Origin: CALZJC01 sp041574955
GTDB lineage: Bacteria; Acidobacteriota; Thermoanaerobaculia; Multivoradales; JAHEKO01
NCBI GenBank assembly: GCA_041574955.1
Contig: JBFGNS010000032.1
Location: 1 to 30,366 of the forward strand
DNA length: 30,366 bases
Direction of reading: 5' to 3'
Each line of letters starts with the position of its first letter. The stretch's first letter is position 1. A model generated the notes under the pieces. That model saw nothing but the letters and a program-made list of their open reading frames with translations, was not told where the DNA came from and made no database searches. This document shows positions 24,101 to 30,366 of this stretch, piece by piece. A program made the translations under genes and the position numbers.

Positions 24101-24480
24101 ACGTTCTCGCCGGTCCCCACCCACACCACCTCGGAGTTGCTCGGATCGAGCGCGATCGCGCCGATCGAGTACGAGCCCTGGCCGTCGAAGATCGACTTCC
24201 AGGTGGTGCCGGAGTTCTCGGTCTTCCACACCCCACCGCTGCCGACCGCCACGTACCACGTAGACGAGCGCTCGGGATGGACCACGATGTCCGCCACCCG
24301 TCCCGACATCAGCGCCGGCCCGATGCCGCGCAGCTCGAGGCCGGTGAAGGTGCCGGCGCTCATCTTCGGCTCGTCCTGCTGCTCGGCGGCCTCCTTCTTG
24401 GCCTTGTCCTTGTCCTTCGCGGCCCACGCCGGCATGGCGGCGAGCATCAACAGGGCGGTGGCAACCTTGAGGAACCTCAT
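21169..24480 (-). CDS. large secreted Asp-box (BNR/VPS10-like) beta-propeller protein, 1103 aa
   Basis: AAGGAGAGG precedes the ATG; a signal peptide covers residues 1-20 (cleaved at AWA-AK), followed by a Lys/Glu linker. The main body (about 45-750) has repeated Asp-box motifs (S/T-x-D-x-G-x-(S/T)-W), e.g. ENSGTTW (88-94), RDGGASW (142-148), TDGGDSW (193-199), TDGGESW (251-257) and ADRGESW (301-307), with more copies further on. Between them are PDDPD-type turns (HPDDPDTLF, DPRDPDLLY), giving one or two beta-propellers as in sortilin/VPS10 and YVTN/BNR-type proteins. The C-terminal part (about 800-1103) has a Glu/Lys-rich stretch, a beta-sandwich-like segment (LLTVRDVAGEVVRRL, HRVAWDLSYPA) and a helical tail. 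The asp-boxes are structural, so catalysis cannot be inferred. The leader carries TAGCCT (24535-24540, minus) as a possible -10. The outer-membrane protein gene lies 87 bases upstream. Confidence 0.9.
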   Translation of the reverse strand: MRFLKVATALLMLAAMPAWAAKDKDKAKKEAAEQQDEPKMSAGTFTGLELRGIGPALMSGRVADIVVHPERSSTWYVAVGSGGVWKTENSGTTWKSIFDGQGSYSIGAIALDPSNSEVVWVGTGENVGGRHVGYGDGVYRSRDGGASWEKRGLADSEHIGMIVVHPDDPDTLFVAAQGPLWSAGGERGLYKTTDGGDSWRKVLGGGEYTGVNEVHMDPRDPDLLYAATHQRYRNVAALINGGPETAIHKSTDGGESWRKLEKGLPSEEMGKIGLAISPQDPDVVYATIELAHREGGFYRSADRGESWEKRNDYISGGTGPHYYQEIFASPHQFDRVYQMDVRMHVTEDGGKTFSRMQEEHKHSDNHALAFDPHDPDYLLSGCDGGIYESWDLGKSWKFVANLPVTQFYKVAVDYDEPFYNLVGGTQDNNTQYGPSRTDNVHGIRNSDWQITLFGDGHQPAIDPTDPNIVYSEWQEGNLTRWDRKTGEMIYIQPQPEKGEEWDRFNWDSPILISPHDPARLYFASQRVWRSDDRGDSWRPISGDLSRGLDRLTLPMMGRVPSFDAIWDLGAMSKYGTVTSLSESPLVDGLIYAGTDDGLIQVSEDGGGSWRRIDRLPGVAPMFFVNDIKADLHDADTVYVAVDQHKAGDFSPYLLKSTDRGRSWRAIVGDLPERHLVWRVVQDHVKPGLLFAGTEFGVFFTVDGGGKWIKLSGGAPTIPFRDLAIQQRENDLVGATFGRGFWILDDYSPLREVSEESLARPARLFPVKDAWWYIQRRVLGFNEKASQGGAFFTAPNPPFGAVFTYYLADGLKTRKQRRQEEEKERAEKGEDTPYPGWEALREEETEEDPAVLLTVRDVAGEVVRRLTGPTGAGFHRVAWDLSYPALGPFDPEQMGGDDDDDGGFLAAPGSYTVELAKRVDGVVTDLGEKQGFEVVPMRSRGLPGAEPAEVAAFLRQLAETQRVVQATHTVFHDTEEKLSAMRGALTRSMVPGNALDDEVREIEARVVALHDRLAGNDRRDDEYADPGPVTVLRRLGVVSLGNFLSTYGPTPMHRRQFEIAQEEFAELHAAFERILSDEMPALERRLDEAGVPWSPGRQLPAPPG

Positions 24481-24567
24481 TGTGGCCTCTCCTTTTCTCG
24501 GCCCGGTTGGCCGGTTCGCGTGCGGAACCTGCGGAGGCTAGCAGAAGCCGAACCCGCCGCTGCGCGC

Positions 24568-26751
24568 TCAGCGCGACAGGTCGAAAAGGTGGCTGAACTT
24601 GACGCTCAGGCTGCGATCCCGCACCCCCAGGCCGGAGCCGGCGGCGTCGCGGATCTCGTCGTAGACCAGGTAGAGCCCGGTGTTGGCGACCCGCAGCCAG
24701 CCGAACCGCAGGTTGCTGGCCCACAGATCGTCACGGTCGTTGTACTGCACCAGCGCCTGCAGGAAGATGCGCGGTGTGAACGAGTAGCTGGCCCGCATCC
24801 GTCCCAGGTTGGTCGCGAAGGCGCCGCCCGGCAGCTCGACGTCGTTGTGCGACCAGCGCAGCTCGACGTCGAGGGTCTCGCCGCGGCGGAAGCGGAATCC
24901 GGGCGACAGCGCCACCCGGTCGCCACCGAAGAAGCCGCCGACGTTGGCGCGCAGCTCGAAGCCCGCCGCCGCACCGCGGTTGGTGAAGGCCACCAGCTGC
25001 AGCTCGCGGTGGTCGTAGGTGCCCGCCGGCACGACCACGCCGGCGGCGATCTCGAACGGCTCGGCTACGCCCTCGCGGGTGAAGTTGATGCCGGTGTGGA
25101 TCTCGTGGCCGCTCTTCCACTCCCAGTGGTTGTCGACGTGCAGGAAGCCGGTCTGCTGAAAGCCGTCGAAGTCCCAGAAGCCGCGGTACGAGATGTGCGG
25201 CCGCAGCTCCTGGAGGCCCCACAGCCGCTCGGGACGGATGCGGCGCAGCGCGAAGCCGTCCAGCTTGCGGTAGCCGCGACGGGCGAGGAAGCCGACCTCG
25301 GGGTTGAAGCCCTCGCCGACCTCCGTCAAGTTGGCGGCGAACCGCCAGCGCTCCGAGCTCCAGCTGCCGCCGAGCCGGAAGGCGTGATCGCCACGCTCGA
25401 TCCCCGGAGTGTCGGTGCGCGCCACGAAGCCCTGCAGCAGACCGTTGGCGCCGATCCCCCAGCGACCGTCGACGGCCAGGGTGAGGTTGCGATCGGCGCC
25501 GGCGCCGCGCCGCCCCACCGCCAGCACGCCAATCTGCGATCGCGCCGCCAGGTCGCGCGCGTAGCGGGCCACCGCGAAATCGTGGCGTGGCGCCACCCCA
25601 CCCACCGCCTCGGAGCGCATCGCGAGCAGGCCCAGGTTGTTTCGTCCCAGCTTGCCGGTGAGCCGGGCGCCGCCGACGATCGGGATGGCCTCGCCGTTCG
25701 GTCCGATGCCGATTCGCCGGCTGAAGAACAGCTCCACCTCCTCTTCCACCCCGACCGCGAACAGGCCGGCGTTCTCGAGAAAGAACGGCCGCTTCTCCGG
25801 AAAGAACAGGTTGAACCGATCGAGGTTGATCTGCTGCTCGTCGGCCTCGACCTGGGCGAAGTCGGTGTTGACCGTGAGGTCGAGGGTCAGGCTGGGTCCG
25901 AGGCCGAGCTTGAGGTCGCCCCCCAGCTCCTGCTCGTCGGTGGCGCCGCCGCCGGTCGCCGACCGGCGCGAGCGGGCGAGCAGATACGGCACGGCTTGCA
26001 CGGTGCGCGGGCTCGGCGCCGTCAGGCCGCTCACCGTGCCTGCCAGCGACAGCCGCGTCAGGTCGTGCTGGCGCGGCAGCGGCGCCCAGTAGGCGGTCTC
26101 GTTGCGGCGCCGGATGTTGCGCTGGAAGTTGACGCCCCAGGTCTGCTCTCCGCCCCGCGGGTAGCGCAGGGTGCGGAACGGAATAGCCATCTCGGCGCTC
26201 CAGCCGATCTCGGATTGCAGCGCCCGGACCTGCCAGACGCCATCCCAGTTGCGGTTGAGCCCGCCGGCGGTGCCGAACCCCCCCTCGCCCTCGCCGGTGA
26301 GCTGAGCGTCGTACTCGAGGCCTGACGGACTGGTGCCGAAGACAAAGCCCGTGCTGCGGTCGCGGAAGGTGTCGAACACCACCTGGAAGCTGTCGGTCTC
26401 GGACAGCGAAGAGTCGCGCCGGCCGGCGCCGGTGATGATCCGCTGGGGCTGGCGATCGAAGCACACCACCCCGATGTAGACGGTGTCGTCGGTGAAACCA
26501 AGGTAGATCTCGGTGCGCTGGCTCGCCGGCTGTCCCTCGTCGGGCGCCGTCTGCCACAGGCCGCTCGCCGGTTCGACTCCCTGCCAGGCCGGATCCGACA
26601 GCACCTCGCCGTCGAGCCGAGGCGGGGCCAAGAGTCGCTCGGCCCGCATCGCGGGACGGGATTCGACCGCCGCGGCGGGCACGGCTGCGAGAGCCGCGAG
26701 CGCTGCGGCGATCAACGCTGCGTTGGACGACGCCATCATCGGCCGCCGCAT
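24568..26751 (-). CDS. DUF5916-type outer-membrane protein with N-terminal CBM9-like domain, 727 aa
   Basis: I use the ATG at 26751 (MRRPMM...); ATGs at 26739 and 26736 are possible, because TAGGAT overlaps the first ATG and could be a -10. The signal peptide is about 8-28 (PAAA-VES). Residues about 40-230 match a carbohydrate-binding family 9-like beta-sandwich (RLDGEVLSDPAWQGVEP, TEIYLGFTDDTVYIGVVCFD, ETDSFQVVFDTFRDRSTGFVF, AEMAIPFRTLRYP). The rest (about 240-727) alternates hydrophobic and polar residues in an outer-membrane barrel pattern with TVNTDFAQVEADEQQINLDRFNLFFPEKRPFFLE, a hallmark of DUF5916 proteins, and ends in SLSVKFSHLFDL with aromatic strand ends. Transport or binding of glycans or peptides is possible but the substrate is unknown. 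It may be co-expressed with the Asp-box protein downstream. Confidence 0.88.
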   Translation of the reverse strand: MRRPMMASSNAALIAAALAALAAVPAAAVESRPAMRAERLLAPPRLDGEVLSDPAWQGVEPASGLWQTAPDEGQPASQRTEIYLGFTDDTVYIGVVCFDRQPQRIITGAGRRDSSLSETDSFQVVFDTFRDRSTGFVFGTSPSGLEYDAQLTGEGEGGFGTAGGLNRNWDGVWQVRALQSEIGWSAEMAIPFRTLRYPRGGEQTWGVNFQRNIRRRNETAYWAPLPRQHDLTRLSLAGTVSGLTAPSPRTVQAVPYLLARSRRSATGGGATDEQELGGDLKLGLGPSLTLDLTVNTDFAQVEADEQQINLDRFNLFFPEKRPFFLENAGLFAVGVEEEVELFFSRRIGIGPNGEAIPIVGGARLTGKLGRNNLGLLAMRSEAVGGVAPRHDFAVARYARDLAARSQIGVLAVGRRGAGADRNLTLAVDGRWGIGANGLLQGFVARTDTPGIERGDHAFRLGGSWSSERWRFAANLTEVGEGFNPEVGFLARRGYRKLDGFALRRIRPERLWGLQELRPHISYRGFWDFDGFQQTGFLHVDNHWEWKSGHEIHTGINFTREGVAEPFEIAAGVVVPAGTYDHRELQLVAFTNRGAAAGFELRANVGGFFGGDRVALSPGFRFRRGETLDVELRWSHNDVELPGGAFATNLGRMRASYSFTPRIFLQALVQYNDRDDLWASNLRFGWLRVANTGLYLVYDEIRDAAGSGLGVRDRSLSVKFSHLFDLSR

Positions 26752-26786
26752 CCTAACCCCGTCGCGGCGGGCGGGCGGCGCGCCGG

Positions 26787-26792
26787 TACAAT
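26787..26792 (+). promoter_or_regulatory. candidate -10 element TACAAT
   Basis: The hexamer lies 34 bases upstream of the ATG at 26827, in the 75-base divergent region with the DUF5916-type gene. A matching -35 is not evident. Confidence 0.45.
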
Positions 26793-26826
26793 CGTTGGCG
26801 GCCGACACGACCGGCCGGCCCGAACC

Positions 26827-27714
26827 ATGCAGAGGATCCGACTTTCCGACCGCGCCGGTCTCGCAGCTGGCGTGCTCGCCGCGGGGCTGCTCAGCGCGGC
26901 GCCGGCCGCCGGCGGCGAACTCGAGGACGAGCTGCGCCGGCGGTGGGTGGGGCGCTGGGTGGTGACCGCCGTCGAGGCGCAGTCGGACTGCGACGGCTCG
27001 TACACGAACAACCGCATGCTGGGCGCGCGGCCGGTATCGTCGGGCCACTACCGGCTCGCCGCCGGCGAGCTCGGACGGATCGACAACCTCCACCTGCGCC
27101 GGTCGCGGATCGACCTGCTGATCGCTCTCGACGAGCCGCTGAGGCTGTCGTTCCGAGACGGGCCCTTCGAGCTCTTCGAGCAGGCGCTCTGCCTCATCGA
27201 GCTCCGCCTGCCCGCGCCGCGCAGCGCCGTCCGACGGCGGCAGGTGGAGCCGCTCGAAGAGCTGATCTCGACCGCGGTGGCGGGCTTCGACTCGCGCGAC
27301 GAGGCCGCCGCGTCGCCCTACGCCAGCGGCCGAACGGTCGAGCCGCTGCCGGACGGCTACGAGGCCACGCTGGCCGCCTACCGCCAGTTCCAGGCGGCAC
27401 GGCTGCGGGACGCGCTGGCGGACCGGCTGGGCACGGCGCTCGACCGCGCCGCCCGGCTGGCCGCCGGCGCCGCCGACGATGCCGACTACGCCAGCGGCCT
27501 GGCGGCCGGCGCCGACGACAGCGAGGCCGACCGCCGGGTGAGCGGCGCGCGGTGCGAGGAGCTACCGGCGACCGAACTCTACCCGCGCCGCGGCAAAGCG
27601 CCTGACGGGCTGGACGAGGCCGCCGCCGAGCGCTGGCTCGACGGCTACCGCGACGGCCAGCGGCTGATGTTCGAGATCCTGCTGGCCCAGCGCCTCGCCC
27701 GCTGCCTCTACTGA
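26827..27714 (+). CDS. secreted protein of unknown function, 295 aa
   Basis: The start ATG is followed by a signal peptide (about 8-29, cleaved near AAG-GE), so the product is exported. The mature part is hydrophilic, acidic-basic mixed, with four Cys: Cys55 in QSDCDGSY, one in ALCLIEL, one in GARCEELP and one three residues from the end, which could form two disulfides. A W(V/G)GRW motif (40-44) opens the mature domain and a GYRDGQRLMFEILLAQRLA helix closes it. I do not recognise a family. It is divergent from the DUF5916-type gene and has its own -10-like TACAAT. Confidence 0.75.
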   Translation: MQRIRLSDRAGLAAGVLAAGLLSAAPAAGGELEDELRRRWVGRWVVTAVEAQSDCDGSYTNNRMLGARPVSSGHYRLAAGELGRIDNLHLRRSRIDLLIALDEPLRLSFRDGPFELFEQALCLIELRLPAPRSAVRRRQVEPLEELISTAVAGFDSRDEAAASPYASGRTVEPLPDGYEATLAAYRQFQAARLRDALADRLGTALDRAARLAAGAADDADYASGLAAGADDSEADRRVSGARCEELPATELYPRRGKAPDGLDEAAAERWLDGYRDGQRLMFEILLAQRLARCLY

Positions 27715-27929
27715 GGGGCGGGCACCGGCGGGCGGGCGCCGCTCAGCCGCCGGACTCGATCAGCTCGGCGAGCAGCTCCCGGTCGCGCACGAGCTGTCCG
27801 CGGTGACGGGGGAGCCGGTCCAGGATCCCGACCAGGGGAAGTCGTGCAGATCCAGCTACATCCGGACGCGCAGCAGCGGCTCGCTTAGAGGTCAGGCCAG
27901 CCGGCCGGCCCCACCGCCACGGCGTGCAG

Positions 27930-27935
27930 TAGGAT
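27930..27935 (+). promoter_or_regulatory. candidate -10 element TAGGAT
   Basis: The hexamer lies 17 bases ahead of the SEC-C gene ATG, leaving a leader of about ten bases that contains GGAGG. No -35 is visible. Confidence 0.35.
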
Positions 27936-27952
27936 CGGGCACGGAGGCACCC

Positions 27953-28207
27953 ATGAAGCGGTACTCGAAAGTCGTCTGGCCCGGTTTCTCCAACGCTCCG
28001 GCGCCCCGCCAGATCGCCAAGGTGGGGCGCAACGAGCCGTGTCCCTGCGGTAGCGGCAAGAAGTACAAGGAGTGCCATGAGCGGGCCGGCAGCGCGTTCC
28101 TCGAGAAGCTCGCCCGGCAGGCCGACAAGGAGCGGCTACGCGAGGCGCGCCGGCACCTCAAGGAGCAGGGCGTTCCCTGGTACCGCAGGATGTTCTACAA
28201 GCCGTAG
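27953..28207 (+). CDS. SEC-C metal-binding motif protein, 84 aa
   Basis: The ATG at 27953 has GGAGG eight bases upstream; an in-frame upstream extension to 27803 is low-complexity and not supported. The centre KVGRNEPCPCGSGKKYKECH (23-42) is the SEC-C motif, with Cys30, Cys32, Cys41 and His42 binding one zinc ion, as at the C-terminus of SecA and in many small proteins. A helical region rich in Lys and Arg follows (LEKLARQADKERLREARRHLK, 50-70), ending in WYRRMFYKP. The N-terminus (RYSKVVWPGFSNAPAPRQ) is not a known domain. A role in protein-protein or ribosome/SecB interaction is possible; the client is unknown. It is convergent with the membrane gene at 28239. Confidence 0.88.
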   Translation: MKRYSKVVWPGFSNAPAPRQIAKVGRNEPCPCGSGKKYKECHERAGSAFLEKLARQADKERLREARRHLKEQGVPWYRRMFYKP

Positions 28208-28238
28208 CGGGCAGCGCGGCGCGCGGCCGCGTCGCCGC

Positions 28239-28640
28239 TCAGGCGCGCTTCAGAACCGCGCCGAGGACCGCGCCCCCGACCACCCCGGTGATCAGGCTGG
28301 TCCCGCCCCAGCACCAGGCCAGGAAGTACGGGAAGCCCTCGAGCACCAGCGGGTTGTAGAACTCGCTGAAGAACGCCACCATGCCAAGCCAGAAGCCGAA
28401 GGTGGCGCCGCCGGCGACACCCGGCGCCCAGCAGTCGCGCGTCTTCGAGAACAGGATCGCCGCAAACAGGGCGATCAGCACCGAGATCAGCAGGAACCAC
28501 AGGGGATTGGCCTGCTCGGAGGTGAACACCGGATACTCGGTGTAGGTGCTCCCCAGGATGAAGCCGTGCATCACGAAGTCGGCGAGGTTCATGGCGATGC
28601 CGGCGGCCAGGCCGGCAATCAGGATCTTCGTCCAGTTCAT
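28239..28640 (-). CDS. small four-helix membrane protein, 133 aa
   Basis: The ATG at 28640 follows GGGGGAG; nine extra residues from 28667 lack support. Four hydrophobic segments (about 5-30, 45-65, 75-95 and 105-130) fill nearly the whole protein. Conserved-looking elements are GIAMNLADFVMHG in helix 1, YPVFTSEQANPLWF, SKTRDCW between helices 2 and 3, and FFSEFYNPLVLEGFPYFLAWCWGG. I recall similar proteins in many bacteria as conserved proteins of unknown function, but do not assign a name. The C-terminal glycine-rich helix (GVVGGAVLGAVLKRA) recalls GxxxG helix packing. TAGACT (28722-28727, minus) is a candidate -10 about 80 bases upstream. Confidence 0.8.
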   Translation of the reverse strand: MNWTKILIAGLAAGIAMNLADFVMHGFILGSTYTEYPVFTSEQANPLWFLLISVLIALFAAILFSKTRDCWAPGVAGGATFGFWLGMVAFFSEFYNPLVLEGFPYFLAWCWGGTSLITGVVGGAVLGAVLKRA

Positions 28641-28783
28641 GGCTCCCCCTTGCTCGTGGACGGTCACGAGCCGGCCGCGCGCACGGACCGCCCGGTGGAT
28701 CGGCTGCGAGTTCGACGGCCTAGTCTAGCCGAGAGGCTTAGACCGGGCGGGCCGCCCGCCGGCAGAGCAACGGATACGACCGG

Positions 28784-29053
28784 CTAGCGGTCGCCGCGTT
28801 TCGGGACCGCGACCGCGGGGTGGTGGCCGTGGGTCTCGGGATGACCGCTTGCCCGCCGTCCATCGCCGCGGGTCGGTACCGCAGCGGCGTCGACGATCTC
28901 GAGCTCACCGGCCGCGAGCAGCTTCTGGACCGGCTCGAACTCCACATGATGCACTGCGATCTGGCCGTACCGTCGCGGTCCCAGATGGAGCACCTTGCCC
29001 TTGGGCAGCTTGACCCGGAGCGGGCGCTGCGTCTTGTTCAGAACGGTCTTCAT
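28784..29053 (-). CDS. small conserved protein with His-rich tail, 89 aa
   Basis: The ATG at 29053 is preceded by a short leader and by TACAAT (29077-29082, minus), a good -10 hexamer. The N-terminal 55 residues (KTVLNKTQRPLRVKLPKGKVLHLGPRRYGQI, then VEFEPVQKLLAAGELEIVD) look like a compact beta domain that I recall from small uncharacterised bacterial proteins. The C-terminal 30 residues (RRASGHPETHGHHPAVAVPKRGDR) are basic, His-rich and probably unstructured. There is no signal peptide or membrane helix. Function unknown. Confidence 0.75.
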   Translation of the reverse strand: MKTVLNKTQRPLRVKLPKGKVLHLGPRRYGQIAVHHVEFEPVQKLLAAGELEIVDAAAVPTRGDGRRASGHPETHGHHPAVAVPKRGDR

Positions 29054-29076
29054 CTCGCGTCTACCCCCCGCCCCTG

Positions 29077-29082
29077 ATTGTA
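29077..29082 (-). promoter_or_regulatory. candidate -10 element TACAAT (minus strand)
   Basis: On the minus strand this hexamer ends 23 bases before the ATG of the 89-aa gene. It is one of the clearest minus-strand -10 candidates in the window. Confidence 0.45.
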
Positions 29083-29121
29083 ACCGCTACGCGACACCCG
29101 CCGCGAGGGGCCACGGAACGT

Positions 29122-29127
29122 TATGAT
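29122..29127 (+). promoter_or_regulatory. candidate -10 element TATGAT adjacent to the PilZ gene start
   Basis: The hexamer ends seven bases before the GTG start at 29134, about where transcription would begin, so the message may be leaderless or nearly so. No ribosome-binding site is present upstream of the GTG, and no -35 is obvious. Confidence 0.45.
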
Positions 29128-29133
29128 CCCGCC

Positions 29134-30366
29134 GTGCGGAGGGAGAGACGGCGCCACCCCCGGCTGGCGATTCCGCTGGAGGTGGAGATCCAGGCGGCCG
29201 AGGACGAGCAGGCGACCACGGCGACGATGCGCGACCTGAGCGCAGGCGGCGCCAGCCTGCTGACCACGCGTCGCGTGGAGCTCGGCACCGTGCTGTCCCA
29301 CGTGCGCTTCGCTCTGCCGCGCGAAGACGGCGGGGCGCCGATCGAGATCGACCTCGGCGCTGCGGTCGTGCGCTGCGAGCAGCAGGATGCGGTGAGCGGC
29401 GAGACCGAGTTCGAGCTGGGCATCCAGTTTCGCGATGTCACCCGCGAGTTCTTCGAGCAGCTGCAGCAGTTCGTCTTCCGGCGTCTGCGCACCGGCAGCG
29501 CCGATCGCGTGCCGCTCGAGCAGCCGATAGCCATCCGCTTCGAGCGGTTCGACGACTTCGTCGAGGAGGTGTCGGCCAACATCTCGACCACCGGCATGTT
29601 CATCCGCACTCGCAACCCGCGGCCGCCCGGCAAGCTGTTCAGCTTCCAGTTCCAGCTCGGCGACGACTTCACGCTGCTGGAGGGCCGCGCCGAGGTGGTG
29701 TGGCGCCGCCGGCAGAGCGAGGGCCCCGACCGGCCCCCCGGCATGGGGGTGAAGTTCGTCAACCTCGACGTCACCAGCCACCGGCTGATCCAGCGGCTGA
29801 TCAGGCAGCGCGACGAGGCGGGCGGCGCGCCGGCCGCACCAGCGGAGGCTCCGCCGCCGCCCGAGGCAGCCGTGACGCCCGACGCCGACCAACCGGCCGA
29901 GCTCTCCCCCGCCCCGCCCGAACCGCCCCAGCCGGAGGCAGCCGCGACCGAGCCGGACGCCGCGGCGCTCGAGCAGGCCGCCGCGCGCCACCAGGACGAG
30001 CTGCGCCGCCTGCGCTCGCGGCTCGAGGAGCGCCATGCCGCCGCCGCCAGCGAGCTCGAGGAGCGGCTACGAGAGGCCGAGTCGGCTCGCCACAGGGCCG
30101 AAAGCGCGCGCCAGGGGCTGCTGGCGGACCTGGAGCAGCTGCGCTCCGCAGGCCCCGAGCTCGAGCATCGCCTCGCCGAGGCCGAGGGTGAGCGCGACCG
30201 GGCACGCCGCCAGGTCGAGGAGCTGGAGGCGGCGCGGCCCGACATCGAGCGACGCCTCGCCGAGACCGAAGCCGAGCGCGACCAGGCACGCCGCCAGGTC
30301 GAGGAGCTGGAGGCGGCGCGGCCCGACATCGAGCGACGCCTCGCCGAGACCGAAGCCGAACGCGAC
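29134..30366 (+). CDS. double PilZ-type c-di-GMP receptor protein with coiled-coil tail (3' truncated by window edge)
   Basis: The frame is open from the GTG at 29134 to the last base; 411 residues are visible and no stop is reached. The first domain (about 1-115) is PilZ-like: RRERRRHPRLAIPLEVEI with the Arg-rich c-di-GMP-contact motif, then MRDLSAGGASLL (D-x-S-x-x-G type). The second (about 125-225) fits the Myxococcus-type PilZ-like family TIGR02266: VSANISTTGMFIRT, FQFQLGDDFTLLEGRAEVVWRRR and PPGMGVKFVNL. A Pro/Ala/Glu-rich linker (about 235-285) leads to a long Glu/Arg/Ala coiled coil with tandem 28-residue repeats to the edge. The RxxxR/DxSxxG residues suggest that it binds c-di-GMP, and two c-di-GMP enzymes lie elsewhere in this window. 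The true end and total repeat number are unknown. Confidence 0.85.
   Translation, partial: MRRERRRHPRLAIPLEVEIQAAEDEQATTATMRDLSAGGASLLTTRRVELGTVLSHVRFALPREDGGAPIEIDLGAAVVRCEQQDAVSGETEFELGIQFRDVTREFFEQLQQFVFRRLRTGSADRVPLEQPIAIRFERFDDFVEEVSANISTTGMFIRTRNPRPPGKLFSFQFQLGDDFTLLEGRAEVVWRRRQSEGPDRPPGMGVKFVNLDVTSHRLIQRLIRQRDEAGGAPAAPAEAPPPPEAAVTPDADQPAELSPAPPEPPQPEAAATEPDAAALEQAAARHQDELRRLRSRLEERHAAAASELEERLREAESARHRAESARQGLLADLEQLRSAGPELEHRLAEAEGERDRARRQVEELEAARPDIERRLAETEAERDQARRQVEELEAARPDIERRLAETEAERD
30106..30366 (+). repeat. 84-bp tandem repeat within the coiled-coil coding region
   Basis: Copies at 30190-30273 and 30274-30357 differ at one base of 84; a third begins at 30358 and runs off the window with one further difference. 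A diverged copy in the same phase occupies 30106-30189. Each unit encodes 28 residues (ERDxARRQVEELEAARPDIE then RRLAETEA), exactly four heptads. The near identity points to recent expansion or to collapse and uncertainty in assembly. Confidence 0.85.

Noticed and set aside
21280..26325. Very long plus-strand open frame (1681 codons) antisense to the two large secreted-protein genes
   Set aside because: Its translation is rich in low-complexity Arg/Ala/Gly/His/Leu/Val text and has no domain. The minus strand carries signal peptides, Asp boxes and DUF5916 motifs. High GC content leaves such long antisense frames open.
27803..27952. In-frame 50-codon N-terminal extension of the SEC-C gene
   Set aside because: It is low-complexity, passes over the TAGGAT promoter element, and the ATG at 27953 has GGAGG.
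27743..28078. Minus-strand 111-codon frame ending in LAELIESGG
   Set aside because: Its last third looks like a protein C-terminus, but the upstream part runs antisense through the SEC-C gene and promoter without a usable start. I cannot support a gene; it could be a remnant.
29050..30329. Minus-strand frames antisense to the PilZ gene
   Set aside because: They encode Ser/Arg-rich or Leu/Gly/Ala-rich low-complexity text. The plus-strand frame shows two PilZ-type domains and a coiled coil.

Overview
This is a very GC-rich (about 70% by eye) bacterial chromosome segment. It is densely coding, has no gene-free stretch above 300 bases, and shows no RNA gene, CRISPR array, insertion sequence or phage gene. 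The gene content fits Acidobacteriota best, perhaps a Thermoanaerobaculia-like lineage. The pointers are a GWxTD plus VWFA-related secreted protein, a large secreted Asp-box (BNR/VPS10-like) protein, a DUF5916-type outer-membrane protein, a CreD-like protein, and a DNA topoisomerase VI A subunit in a bacterial context. This assignment is inference from protein families; there is no marker gene for phylogeny here.

Layout. Position 1-615 is the 3' end of topoisomerase VI subunit A. Two small genes follow (728-967, 1084-1287), then a membrane HAMP-GGDEF-EAL protein (1409-3043) and an unusual 876-residue protein made of two acetoacetate-decarboxylase-like halves (3142-5772). A convergent gene encodes a secreted amidohydrolase (5796-7118, minus). 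Divergent from it is a GWxTD/VWA secreted protein (7322-9907), then a CreD-like membrane protein and a DUF4097-like beta-solenoid protein (10109-12352). On the minus strand lies a translationally coupled pair, a metallo-beta-lactamase-fold hydrolase and a DUF442-like phosphatase lipoprotein (13766 to 12349). Divergent from that pair is a haloalkane dehalogenase overlapping a PUA/EVE-like + HNH_2 protein whose HNH residues look lost (13898-15723). Next on the minus strand are a PAS-PAS-GGDEF-EAL protein and a two-gene unit of six-helix membrane protein plus XRE regulator, headed by a striking 21-bp-phased palindrome array (18773-18853). Then come an unrecognised helical protein and the transglycosylase MtgA (19038-20883), a tiny Arg-rich gene (20903-21082, minus), and two large secreted proteins (21169-26751, minus). 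The right end has small genes (26827-29053) and a PilZ/coiled-coil protein (29134 to the window end) that runs off the edge inside a young 84-bp tandem repeat.

Themes. Cyclic-di-GMP signalling recurs: two GGDEF-EAL enzymes and one double-PilZ protein, plus a small RRxxxRR protein that may or may not be related. Envelope and secreted functions dominate the rest. Nearly every transcription unit has a TAnnnT hexamer, often TAGnnT, TACAAT or TATnnT, within about 80 bases of its start codon, in DNA otherwise poor in A and T. These are probable -10 elements. In a few cases they lie so close to the start that the mRNA may be nearly leaderless. I see no complete new defence or mobile system. The most novel-looking items are the phased operator array, the tandem ADC-like protein, the HNH protein with apparently lost catalytic residues and the repeat-expanding PilZ protein.
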